NCBI RefSeq assembly: GCF_016921115.1
Contig: NZ_JAFFZS010000016.1
Span: 1-64,000, forward strand
Origin: Streptomyces actuosus
Lineage (GTDB): Bacteria; Actinomycetota; Actinomycetes; Streptomycetales; Streptomycetaceae
Length of the DNA stretch: 64,000 bases
Direction of reading: 5' to 3'
A model generated the notes under the pieces. That model did no database searches and was not told the DNA's origin. It saw only the letters and a list, made by a program, of their open reading frames with translations. This document shows positions 7,201 through 14,942 of this stretch, in pieces. The translations under genes and the position numbers were made by a program. Each line of letters opens with the position of its first letter. The stretch's first letter is position 1.

Positions 7201-9768
7201 AACATCGCCATGGTCACCACGGCCATCGCCAAGGGCGACCTGACGAAGAAGATCGACATCGATGCCCGGGGCGAGATCCTGGAACTGAAGACGACGATCA
7301 ACACGATGGTCGACCAGCTGTCGTCGTTCGCCGAGGAGGTCACGCGCGTCGCCCGCGAGGTGGGCACGGAGGGCCAGCTCGGCGGCCAGGCACGCGTGCG
7401 TGACGTCGACGGAACGTGGCGCGACCTCACCGAGTCGGTGAACGAGATGGCGGGGAACCTGACGCGTCAGGTGCGTGCCATCGCGCGCGTGGCGACCGCG
7501 GTGACCCGCGGCGACCTGAACCTGAAGATCGACGTCGACGCCTCCGGCGAGATCCAGGAGCTTCAGGACTACATCAACAAGATGATCGCCAACCTGCGCG
7601 ACACCACGGTCGCCAACCAGGAGCAGGACTGGCTGAAGGGCAACCTGGCCCGCATCTCGGGTCTCATGCAGGGTCGCCGGGACCTCCAGGACGTGGCCTC
7701 GCTGATCATGAGTGAACTGACGCCGGTGGTCTCCGCCCAGCACGGCGCGTTCTTCGTGGCCGTGCCGCGCGTCGACGGGTCTGAGGTGGCCGAGGACCAG
7801 GACGACCTCTACGAGCTGCGGATGCTGGGCTCCTACGGCTACTCGATGGGCTCGATGCCGACGTCGTTCCGGCCCGGCGAGGCGCTCGTCGGCACGGCCG
7901 CCCAGGAGAAGCGCACGATCCTGGTCGAGAACGCGCCCAGCGGCTACCTGAAGATCTCCTCCGGGCTGGGCGAGGCGCCGCCCGCGCAGGTGATCGTGCT
8001 GCCGGTGCTGTTCGAGGGCAAGGTGCTCGGGGTGATCGAGCTGGCCTCCTTCACCCCGTTCACGCAGATCCAGAAGGACTTCCTCAACCAGCTCGCGGAG
8101 ATGATCGCGACCAGCGTCAACACCATCTCCGTCAACACCAAGACCGAGCAGTTGCTGAAGCAGTCGCAGGAGCTGACCGAGCAGCTGCGCGAGCGGTCGG
8201 AGGAGTTGGAGCAGCGGCAGAAGGCACTGCAGGCCTCCAACGCCGAACTGGAGGAGAAGGCCGAGCTGCTGGCCCAGCAGAACCGGGACATCGAGGTGAA
8301 GAACACCGAGATCGAGGAGGCGCGGCAGGTTCTGGAGGAGCGTGCCGAGCAGCTCGCGGTGTCCATGCGCTACAAGAGCGAGTTCCTCGCCAACATGTCG
8401 CACGAGCTGCGCACTCCGCTGAACTCGCTGCTGATCCTGGCCAAGTTGCTCGCCGACAACGCGGAGGGCAACCTGTCCCCGAAGCAGGTCGAGTTCGCCG
8501 AGACCATCCACGGAGCCGGCTCGGACCTGCTGCAGCTGATCAACGACATCCTCGACCTGTCGAAGGTCGAGGCGGGCAAGATGGACGTCTCCCCGACGCG
8601 TATCGCGCTGGTCCAGCTCGTGGACTACGTGGAGGCCACCTTCCGGCCGCTGACCGCGGAGAAGGGGCTGGACCTGGCGGTCCGCATCTCCCCGGAGCTG
8701 CCCGCCACGCTCCACACCGACGAGCAGCGGCTGCTGCAGGTGCTGCGCAACCTGCTGTCCAACGCGGTGAAGTTCACCGACTCCGGTTCGGTGGAGCTGG
8801 TGATCCGCCCGGCCGGTGCTGACGTGCCGCCGTCGATCCGGGAGCAGTTGCTGGAGGCGGGCTCGCTCGGGGACCCGGCGGAGCCGCTGATCGCCTTCTC
8901 GGTGACCGACACCGGGATCGGTATCGCGGCGAGCAAGATGCGGGTCATCTTCGAGGCGTTCAAGCAGGCCGACGGCACCACCAGCCGCAAGTACGGCGGC
9001 ACCGGCCTGGGCCTGTCGATCTCGCGGGAGATCGCGCAGTTGCTGGGCGGCGAGATCCATGCGCAGAGCGAGCCGGGCCGCGGCTCGACCTTCACGCTCT
9101 ACCTGCCGCTGCATCCCAACGAACTGCCCCCGCACGGCTACCAGCAGCCCGTGCCCGTGTTGGAGGCGGGCGACCTGGTGGCGTCCCAGGAGCACCTGTC
9201 GGAGCTGGCCGGGGTCGAGATCGAGACACCGGCCGAGGTGAAGTCGTACCGGGAGACGCAGAACGGGCCGGCCGCCCTGTTCCGGCGGCGCCGCCGGGCC
9301 ATGGGCGCCCTGGAGGCCGGACCCGCCCAGGGGGAGCGCTGGCCGGGGCCGGAGCAGGAGACGGCACCGGAGCTGTACCGCGGGATCCGCTTCGGCGGGC
9401 AGAAGGTGCTGATCGTCGACGACGACATCCGCAACGTGTTCGCGCTCACCAGCGTCCTGGAGCAGCACGGGCTGTCCGTGCTCTACGCGGAGAACGGCCG
9501 CGAGGGCATCGAGGTGCTGGAGCAGCACGACGACGTGGCGGTCGTCCTGATGGACATCATGATGCCCGAGATGGACGGGTACGCGACGACGACCGCGATC
9601 CGCAGAATGCCGCAGTTCTCCGGTCTGCCGATCATCGCGCTGACCGCGAAGGCGATGAAGGGCGACCGGGAGAAGGCGATCGAGTCGGGCGCCTCCGACT
9701 ACGTGACCAAGCCGGTGGACCCCGATCACCTGCTGTCGGTGATGGAGCAGTGGATGAGGGGGGAGTGA
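4294..9768 (+). CDS. osaA: OsaA: giant hybrid histidine kinase with tandem HAMP-like repeats
   Basis: The predicted product is 1824 aa from the GTG at 4294, chosen because GGGAGGG lies just upstream; a later GTG at 4390 is possible. After a degenerate N-terminal HAMP region, ten 92-aa HAMP-like repeats occupy residues about 175-1094. A GAF domain (about 1128-1275), a long coiled coil (about 1280-1358), a HisKA domain (phospho-acceptor His1370 in SHELRTP) and an HATPase domain (GTGLGLSIS) follow. A C-terminal receiver has Asp1754 in VVLMDIMMPEMDGY. No transmembrane segment is visible, so it is probably cytoplasmic. It matches S. coelicolor OsaA, a hybrid kinase needed for osmoadaptation; osaB follows 272 bases downstream. 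Confidence 0.92.
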   Translation: MESGAAARDTKTRAKGGHSPSNQRNPRNGTTTVDTAALNRLLAALAAMRDGNFRKRLTVSGDGVMSEIAAVFNEVADRNLHLTGELSRVRRMVGREGKLTERLETGACEGSWAAAIDHSNALVDDLVRPVSEVSRVLSAVAEGELSPRMELRTLAPEGSGHPLRGEFLKVARTVNNLVDQLSTFTDEVTRVASEVGTEGKLGGQARVRGLSGSWKDLTDSVNTMASRLTAQVRDIALVTTAVAKGDLSRKVTVHVAGEMLELKNTVNTMVDQLSAFSSEVTRVAREVGTEGILGGQAQVPGVDGVWKELTDSVNTMAGNLTAQVRGISEVTTAVANGDLSRKVTVPARGEVAQLADTINQMTETLRIFADEVTRVANEVGAEGRLGGQANVPGAAGTWKDLTDSVNTVFRNLTTQVRDIAAVTTAVANGDLSQKVTVDVAGEMLELKNTVNGMVDQLSAFGAEVTRVAREVGVEGELGGQAQVSGAAGTWKDLTDSVNTAFRNLTGQVRNIAQVTTAVANGDLSQKVTVDVSGEMLQLKNTVNTMVDQLSSFADQVTRMARDVGTEGRLGGQARVDGVSGTWKELTDSVNFMAGNLTSQVRQIAQVTTAVARGDLSQKIDVDARGEILELKNTINTMVDQLSAFADQVTRVAREVGTDGRLGGQAQVPGVAGVWRDLTDSVNGMAGNLTAQVRNIAQVATAVARGDLSQKITVDARGEILELKNTLNTMVDQLSSFAQEVTRVAREVGTEGILGGQAEVQGVSGTWKDLTQSVNGMANNLTLQVRSIAEVTTAVAKGDLSKKITVDAKGEILELVTTVNTMVDQLSSFAEQVTRVAREVGTEGILGGQAHVPGVTGIWKDLSDNVNLMAKNLTTQVRNISQVSAAVANGDLTRQVTIEARGEVAQLADTINTMVKTLSSFAEQVTKVAREVGTDGILGGQAQVPGVAGTWKDLTESVNQMASNLTGQVRNIAMVTTAIAKGDLTKKIDIDARGEILELKTTINTMVDQLSSFAEEVTRVAREVGTEGQLGGQARVRDVDGTWRDLTESVNEMAGNLTRQVRAIARVATAVTRGDLNLKIDVDASGEIQELQDYINKMIANLRDTTVANQEQDWLKGNLARISGLMQGRRDLQDVASLIMSELTPVVSAQHGAFFVAVPRVDGSEVAEDQDDLYELRMLGSYGYSMGSMPTSFRPGEALVGTAAQEKRTILVENAPSGYLKISSGLGEAPPAQVIVLPVLFEGKVLGVIELASFTPFTQIQKDFLNQLAEMIATSVNTISVNTKTEQLLKQSQELTEQLRERSEELEQRQKALQASNAELEEKAELLAQQNRDIEVKNTEIEEARQVLEERAEQLAVSMRYKSEFLANMSHELRTPLNSLLILAKLLADNAEGNLSPKQVEFAETIHGAGSDLLQLINDILDLSKVEAGKMDVSPTRIALVQLVDYVEATFRPLTAEKGLDLAVRISPELPATLHTDEQRLLQVLRNLLSNAVKFTDSGSVELVIRPAGADVPPSIREQLLEAGSLGDPAEPLIAFSVTDTGIGIAASKMRVIFEAFKQADGTTSRKYGGTGLGLSISREIAQLLGGEIHAQSEPGRGSTFTLYLPLHPNELPPHGYQQPVPVLEAGDLVASQEHLSELAGVEIETPAEVKSYRETQNGPAALFRRRRRAMGALEAGPAQGERWPGPEQETAPELYRGIRFGGQKVLIVDDDIRNVFALTSVLEQHGLSVLYAENGREGIEVLEQHDDVAVVLMDIMMPEMDGYATTTAIRRMPQFSGLPIIALTAKAMKGDREKAIESGASDYVTKPVDPDHLLSVMEQWMRGE
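4816..7575 (+). repeat. ten tandem 276-bp HAMP-encoding repeats inside osaA
   Basis: Units start at 4816 and recur every 276 bp (for example, the GCCCAGGTGC/ACCCAGGTGC motif recurs at 4981, 5257 and 5533). Each encodes 92 aa around VDQLSxFxxEVTRVAREVG, then W(K/R)(D/E)LTxSVN, then QVRxIAxVTTAVAxGDLS. Similarity extends to the DNA level, so unequal recombination could change copy number in whole-unit steps without breaking the frame. Confidence 0.95.
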
Positions 9769-10040
9769 ACGGAGGATGTTCACGCGGAGTCGCTGACACA
9801 GGGTGCTCGTAGCCGTGTAGAAGTGCGGGAATCGGGGAACCTTCTGGTCTCCTGCTGCGTTTTTGCTACGTGCACAGTGACATCGCGGTGACAGGGTGTG
9901 GCGACAGGCGGGGTGCGGCTACGATGACCGGCACGAGGACGGGCGGCGCAAGGGAGTCGTCCCCGGGGGCGGCACCCGCCGGTGCCACCCCCGGTCCTGT
10001 GGACAGGGGAGGCCCCATGCCGGGGCGAGGAGGGCGGGCC

Positions 10041-10724
10041 ATGGTGCAGAAGGCCAAGATCCTCCTGGTCGATGACCGGCCGGAGAATCTGCTGGCGCTG
10101 GAGGCGATCCTCTCTGCGCTCGATCAGACGCTGGTGCGGGCATCGTCCGGGGAGGAAGCACTCAAAGCACTGCTCACGGACGATTTCGCGGTCATTCTGC
10201 TGGACGTCCAGATGCCGGGGATGGACGGATTCGAGACGGCCGCGCACATCAAGCGGCGGGAACGGACCCGGGACATCCCGATCATCTTCCTCACCGCGAT
10301 CAACCATGGCCCTCACCACACCTTCCGCGGATACGCGGCCGGCGCGGTGGACTACATCTCCAAGCCGTTCGACCCGTGGGTGCTGCGCGCCAAGGTCTCG
10401 GTCTTCGTCGAGCTGTACATGAAGAACTGCCAGCTGCGGGAGCAGGCCGCGCTGCTGCGGCTCCAGCTGGAGGGCGGCGGCAAGAGCGGCAGCGTCGCGA
10501 CCAAGGAGCCTGCCGGGCTGCTGGCCGAGCTGTCCGCCCGGCTCGCGGCCGTCGAGGAGCAGGCCGAGGCGCTGTCGAAGCAGCTCGACGACGAGTCCGC
10601 GGATGCAGCGGCGGTGGCCACCGCCGCCCACCTGGAGCGGAAACTCACCGGCCTGCGCCGTGCGCTGGACGCCCTGGAGCCGGGATCGGGGAACGGCAGC
10701 GCCTCGGTGCCCTCGCAGAACTGA
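10041..10724 (+). CDS. osaB: OsaB: response regulator with C-terminal coiled coil
   Basis: The predicted product is 227 aa from ATG 10041, which has GAGGAGG 7 bases upstream; ATG 10017 (235 aa) is also possible. The N-terminal receiver domain is complete (LLVDDRPENLLALE, phospho-Asp in VILLDVQMPGMDGF, FLTAIN, DYISKPFDP). There is no DNA-binding domain. Instead the last 90 residues form an Ala/Glu/Leu-rich coiled coil (LLAELSARLAAVEEQAEALSKQL), suggesting output by protein contact. It is the neighbour and presumed partner of OsaA. In S. coelicolor OsaB is needed for normal development under osmotic stress. Confidence 0.9.
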   Translation: MVQKAKILLVDDRPENLLALEAILSALDQTLVRASSGEEALKALLTDDFAVILLDVQMPGMDGFETAAHIKRRERTRDIPIIFLTAINHGPHHTFRGYAAGAVDYISKPFDPWVLRAKVSVFVELYMKNCQLREQAALLRLQLEGGGKSGSVATKEPAGLLAELSARLAAVEEQAEALSKQLDDESADAAAVATAAHLERKLTGLRRALDALEPGSGNGSASVPSQN

Positions 10725-10848
10725 CCCGTGCCGCCCCGTCCGTTGCGGGTGAGCGCGCGTCAGGTCCGCCTGCCCCCAAGGGCGACACGAACGGGTGAAG
10801 CCGTGGGCACGCGTGTCCGCTGTCGTCTCCACCGGTAACCTCACACCC

Positions 10849-13554
10849 ATGGCCTCACGTCCCTCCGCAGCCAAGAAGCAGCCCGCGAAGAAGCCGGCCG
10901 CTCCCGCGAAGGCTCCGGCGAAGAAGGCCGCTGCGAAAAAGGCCCCCGCGAAGAAGGCGCCCGCCAAGAAGGCCGCGGCGAAGAAGCCGGCGCCCAAGCC
11001 TGCGCCCAGTCCCACGGGGGGCGTCTACCGGCTGGTGCGGGCGGTGTGGCTGGGCCTGGCCCACGCCGTCGGTGCGATGTTCCGCGGGATAGGGCGGGGC
11101 GCGAAGAACCTCGACCCGGCGCACCGCAAGGACGGCGTCGCCCTGCTGCTCCTCGGTCTCGCCCTCGTCGTCGCGGCCGGCACCTGGGCCGATCTGAGGG
11201 GCCCCGTCGGCGGGCTGGTCGAGATCCTGGTGACCGGTGCCTTCGGCCGGCTGGACCTGCTCGTCCCGATCGTCCTCGCGGCCATCGCCGCGCGCTTCAT
11301 CCGGCACCCCGAGAAACCCGAGGCCAACGGCCGGATCGTGATCGGTCTGTCCGCCCTGCTCATCGGAGTGCTCGGGCAGGTCCACATCGCCTGCGGCTCG
11401 CCGGCCCGGAGCGACGGCATGCAGGCCATACGGGATGCCGGCGGACTCATCGGCTGGGCCGCGGCGACCCCGCTGACCTTCGCCACGACCGAGGTCCTCG
11501 CCGTCCCGCTGCTGGTGCTGCTGACGGTCTTCGGTCTGCTCGTCGTCACGGCCACGCCCGTCAACGCCGTCCCGCAGCGTCTCCGGGCGCTGGGCGTGCG
11601 GCTCGGCATCGTGCACGACCCGGAGACCGACGCGTTCGGCGACGACGAGGAGCGCTACGACAACCAGTGGCGCGAGGCCCTGCCCGATCGGCCCCGCAGG
11701 CGTTCGGCCGCGCCCGCGGAGTACGACCCCGAGACCGCCGAGCAGGAGGCCCTCGCCCGGCGCCGCGGCCGCTCCCGCCGCCCGGCCGTCCCGCAGCCCG
11801 CGACGGACCGGGAGCCCGACGCCGTGGACATCGCCGCAGCCGCCGCGGCCGACCTCGACGGCGCCGTGCTGCACGGCATGCCGCCCTCGCCGATCGTCGC
11901 CGACCTCACCCACGGGGTGCGTGCCGGTGACCGGGAGCAGACCACGCCGACGCCGGTGCCGGCCGCGCGGCCGAAGCAGGAGGACCCGAAGGTCCAGTCG
12001 GTCCCCGACCTCACCAAGTCGTCCCCCCAGGAGATGCGCGACCTGCCGCCGCGCGCCGAGCAGCTCCAGCTCTCCGGCGACATCACCTATTCGCTGCCCG
12101 CCCTGGACCTCCTCACCCGCGGCGGCCCCGGCAAGGCCCGCAGCGCCGCCAACGACGCGATCGTCGACGCCCTGCGCAACGTCTTCACCGAGTTCAAGGT
12201 GGACGCCGACGTCACCGGCTTCACCCGGGGTCCCACGGTCACCCGCTACGAGGTGCAACTGGGCCCGGCCGTCAAGGTCGAGCGCATCACGGCGCTGACG
12301 AAGAACATCGCCTACGCCGTCGCCAGCCCCGACGTGCGGATCATCAGCCCGATCCCCGGAAAGTCGGCGGTCGGCATCGAGATCCCGAACACCGACCGGG
12401 AGATGGTCAACCTCGGCGACGTGCTCCGCCTCGCGGAGTCGGCCGAGGACGACGAGCCGATGCTCGTCGCCTTCGGCAAGGACGTCGAGGGAGGCTACGT
12501 CATGCACTCGCTGGCGAAGATGCCGCACATGCTGGTCGCCGGCGCGACCGGGTCCGGCAAGTCGTCCTGCATCAACTGCCTGATCACGTCGATCATGATG
12601 CGGGCGACCCCGGAGGACGTCCGGATGATCCTCGTCGACCCCAAGCGGGTCGAGCTGACGGCCTATGAGGGCATCCCGCACCTGATCACCCCGATCATCA
12701 CCAACCCCAAGCGGGCCGCCGAGGCGCTCCAGTGGGTCGTGCGCGAGATGGACCTGCGCTACGACGACCTCGCCGCGTACGGCTACCGGCACATCGACGA
12801 CTTCAACCGCGCGGTGCGCGAGGGCAAGGTCAAGCCGCCCGAGGGCAGCGAGCGCGAGCTCCAGCCGTACCCGTACCTGCTGGTGATCGTCGACGAGCTG
12901 GCGGACCTGATGATGGTCGCGCCGCGCGACGTGGAGGACGCCATCGTCCGCATCACCCAGCTCGCGCGGGCCGCCGGTATCCACCTGGTGCTCGCCACCC
13001 AGCGGCCCTCGGTCGACGTGGTCACCGGCCTGATCAAGGCGAACGTGCCCTCGCGGCTGGCCTTCGCCACCTCCTCCCTCGCCGACTCCCGGGTCATCCT
13101 CGACCAGCCCGGCGCCGAGAAACTGATCGGCAAGGGCGACGGCCTGTTCCTGCCGATGGGGGCGAACAAGCCGGTCCGCATGCAGGGCGCGTTCGTGACG
13201 GAGGAGGAGGTCGCCGTCGTCGTCCAGCACTGCAAGGACCAGATGGCGCCGGTCTTCCGGGACGACGTGGTCGTGGGGACCAAGCAGAAGAAGGAGATCG
13301 ACGAGGACATCGGCGACGACCTCGACCTGCTGTGCCAGGCCGCCGAACTGGTCGTCTCCACCCAGTTCGGGTCCACCTCGATGCTCCAGCGCAAGCTGCG
13401 GGTCGGTTTCGCCAAGGCCGGACGGCTGATGGACCTGATGGAGTCACGGAACATCGTCGGCCCCAGCGAGGGCTCCAAGGCCCGCGACGTCCTGGTGAAG
13501 CCCGACGAACTGGACGGCGCGCTCGCGCTGATCCGGGGGGAGTCCCACGAGTGA
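10849..13554 (+). CDS. ftsK: DNA translocase FtsK
   Basis: The 901-aa protein has a lysine/alanine-rich N-terminus built of AKK-AP/AA repeats (residues about 5-45). Several transmembrane segments follow (about 95-260), then an acidic/proline linker and the FtsK motor. Walker A GATGSGKSS lies at residues 565-573, Walker B is LLVIVDELAD near 680, and the conserved LATQRPSVDVVTGLIKANVPSR is present. The gamma winged-helix domain (STSMLQRKLRVGFAKAGRLM) closes the protein. FtsK pumps chromosomal DNA through the closing septum, in Streptomyces during sporulation. ATG 10849 is preferred over an in-frame upstream ATG at 10795. The short TCACACCC leader with TAACCT 10 bases upstream suggests a leaderless message. 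Confidence 0.95.
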   Translation: MASRPSAAKKQPAKKPAAPAKAPAKKAAAKKAPAKKAPAKKAAAKKPAPKPAPSPTGGVYRLVRAVWLGLAHAVGAMFRGIGRGAKNLDPAHRKDGVALLLLGLALVVAAGTWADLRGPVGGLVEILVTGAFGRLDLLVPIVLAAIAARFIRHPEKPEANGRIVIGLSALLIGVLGQVHIACGSPARSDGMQAIRDAGGLIGWAAATPLTFATTEVLAVPLLVLLTVFGLLVVTATPVNAVPQRLRALGVRLGIVHDPETDAFGDDEERYDNQWREALPDRPRRRSAAPAEYDPETAEQEALARRRGRSRRPAVPQPATDREPDAVDIAAAAAADLDGAVLHGMPPSPIVADLTHGVRAGDREQTTPTPVPAARPKQEDPKVQSVPDLTKSSPQEMRDLPPRAEQLQLSGDITYSLPALDLLTRGGPGKARSAANDAIVDALRNVFTEFKVDADVTGFTRGPTVTRYEVQLGPAVKVERITALTKNIAYAVASPDVRIISPIPGKSAVGIEIPNTDREMVNLGDVLRLAESAEDDEPMLVAFGKDVEGGYVMHSLAKMPHMLVAGATGSGKSSCINCLITSIMMRATPEDVRMILVDPKRVELTAYEGIPHLITPIITNPKRAAEALQWVVREMDLRYDDLAAYGYRHIDDFNRAVREGKVKPPEGSERELQPYPYLLVIVDELADLMMVAPRDVEDAIVRITQLARAAGIHLVLATQRPSVDVVTGLIKANVPSRLAFATSSLADSRVILDQPGAEKLIGKGDGLFLPMGANKPVRMQGAFVTEEEVAVVVQHCKDQMAPVFRDDVVVGTKQKKEIDEDIGDDLDLLCQAAELVVSTQFGSTSMLQRKLRVGFAKAGRLMDLMESRNIVGPSEGSKARDVLVKPDELDGALALIRGESHE

Positions 13555-14017
13555 AGGCCGTCCCGTGGTCCCTGGTGGATCACGCGCGGTGTCGGATGCG
13601 CTGCATCGCACGGCGGAGGGGCGTCGCGTCCTCGTACGGGGCGTGTGCGGGCGCCCCGGCGAGGCGCCGTGGCCGTCGTCGTGCGCTCGCCGGGGATCAC
13701 GGGACAGCCCACAGGCGTTCGGGAGGCCGACTCGGGGTACCAGGGCAGGACGGAGCGCGGCACGAGACCCGGGAGGGGGGAGCGTTTCGTGACTCACCCG
13801 TTAGGGAACCCTGGGCAACCGTTTCCCCTCGGCGCACGTCAAGTTGAGCGAGAGAACAGGTACGAGCCCCACCACGGGGTCCGTACCTGTCCCGTCATCG
13901 GCGTGTCCGGCCATTCCGATGGCGTAAAGAGGTCCACCGCCCGGTTGCCCCACCCTTTCGCACCACCCCTAAACTGAACCTCCAGCACAGGTGGCTACAC
14001 GCTCGAAAGGCGCCCCC
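13555..14017. other. non-coding stretch between ftsK and the RodZ-like gene
   Basis: This 463-bp gap holds no open frame with a credible start site and codon use. It contains a hairpin at 13859-13887 (listed separately) and presumably the promoter of the following gene, where the sequence becomes less GC-rich (about 13910-13980). Confidence 0.6.
13859..13887. promoter_or_regulatory. hairpin upstream of the RodZ-like gene
   Basis: GGTACG (13859-13864) pairs with CGTACC (13882-13887), and CCCC (13867-13870) pairs with GGGG (13876-13879) around loop ACCAC. No T-run follows. It may end the ftsK transcript or act in the leader of the next gene. Confidence 0.4.
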
Positions 14018-14857
14018 GTGTCCATCGGCAACTCCCCTGAAGACGAGCGTCCGTTCGAAGACGATCGCGAGGAATCCCACCTCTCCGTCGGCCGTGCACT
14101 CCAGCAGGCACGCATAGCCGCCGGTCTGACCGTCGACGACGTCAGCAACGCCACCCGGGTCCGTATCGCGATCGTGCATGCGATCGAGGCGGACAACTTC
14201 GCCCCCTGCGGCGGAGACGTCTACGCCCGCGGTCACATCCGGACCCTGGCCAAGGCCGTCCACGTCGATCCCGCACCCCTCATCACCCGGTTCGACGCCG
14301 AGCACGGCGGGCGCCCGGCGCCCACGCCGGCGGCGCCGCTGTTCGAGGCGGAACGTATCCGCCCCGAGCGGCGGGGTCCGAACTGGACGGCCGCCATGGT
14401 CGCCGCGATCGTCGCCGTCGTCGGCTTCGTCGGGTTCACCGCCGTCAAGGGCGGCGACGACGGCGGTACGAAGGACCAGGTCGCCGGCGGGTCCACGCCC
14501 ACGACCAGCACCTCCGCCTCGCCCACGCCCTCCGGCCGGAAGAACGCCGACCAGAAGCCCGAGCCCTCCGACAGCGCGATCGCCGCGGCGCCCCAGGACA
14601 AGGTCACGGTCCAGGTCAGCGCCACCGACGGGCGCAGCTGGATCTCGGCCAAGGATCACAACGGCCGCCTGCTCTTCGACGGGCTCCTCAAGCAGGGCCA
14701 GTCCAAGACCTTCCAGGACAGCTCCAAGATCAACCTCGTGCTCGGCGACGCCGGCGCGATCCAGCTCTACGTCAACGGCAAGAAGATCGAGGACGACTTC
14801 CAGCCGGGCGCCGTCGAACGGCTGACCTACACCAAGGGCGACCCGCAGATCGGGTAG
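14018..14857 (+). CDS. RodZ-like membrane protein: cytoplasmic HTH, one TM helix, extracytoplasmic DUF4115
   Basis: The 279-aa product from GTG 14018 has GAAAGG 9 bases upstream. Residues about 20-90 form an HTH_25/Xre-type helix-turn-helix (LSVGRALQQARIAAGLTVDD). A single transmembrane helix follows (WTAAMVAAIVAVVGFVGFT, about 125-145), then a Ser/Thr/Pro linker. The C-terminal DUF4115-type beta domain is VQVSATDGRSWISAKD...GQSKTFQ...KINLVLGDAGAIQLYVNG. This layout is that of RodZ, which couples membrane and MreB-type cytoskeleton. In actinobacteria the gene regularly sits between ftsK and rimO-pgsA, as here. Confidence 0.85.
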   Translation: MSIGNSPEDERPFEDDREESHLSVGRALQQARIAAGLTVDDVSNATRVRIAIVHAIEADNFAPCGGDVYARGHIRTLAKAVHVDPAPLITRFDAEHGGRPAPTPAAPLFEAERIRPERRGPNWTAAMVAAIVAVVGFVGFTAVKGGDDGGTKDQVAGGSTPTTSTSASPTPSGRKNADQKPEPSDSAIAAAPQDKVTVQVSATDGRSWISAKDHNGRLLFDGLLKQGQSKTFQDSSKINLVLGDAGAIQLYVNGKKIEDDFQPGAVERLTYTKGDPQIG

Positions 14858-14942
14858 CCGAGGCATACGAACGGACGGGGTTGGCCAAGATCGCCAACCC
14901 CGTCGACGTTCGGGGCCGGTGGGACAAAGTACTCTTGAGCCC

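Noticed and set aside
5035..9783. A 1582-residue minus-strand frame opposite osaA
   Set aside because: It is a shadow of the repetitive osaA coding sequence in GC-rich DNA. It shows His/Leu/Arg-rich composition and no domain or start signal.
13645..13977. Open frames in the ftsK to RodZ-like gene gap
   Set aside because: Composition is Arg/Gly/Pro-rich, no ribosome-binding site is present, and similarity to known proteins is not recognisable.
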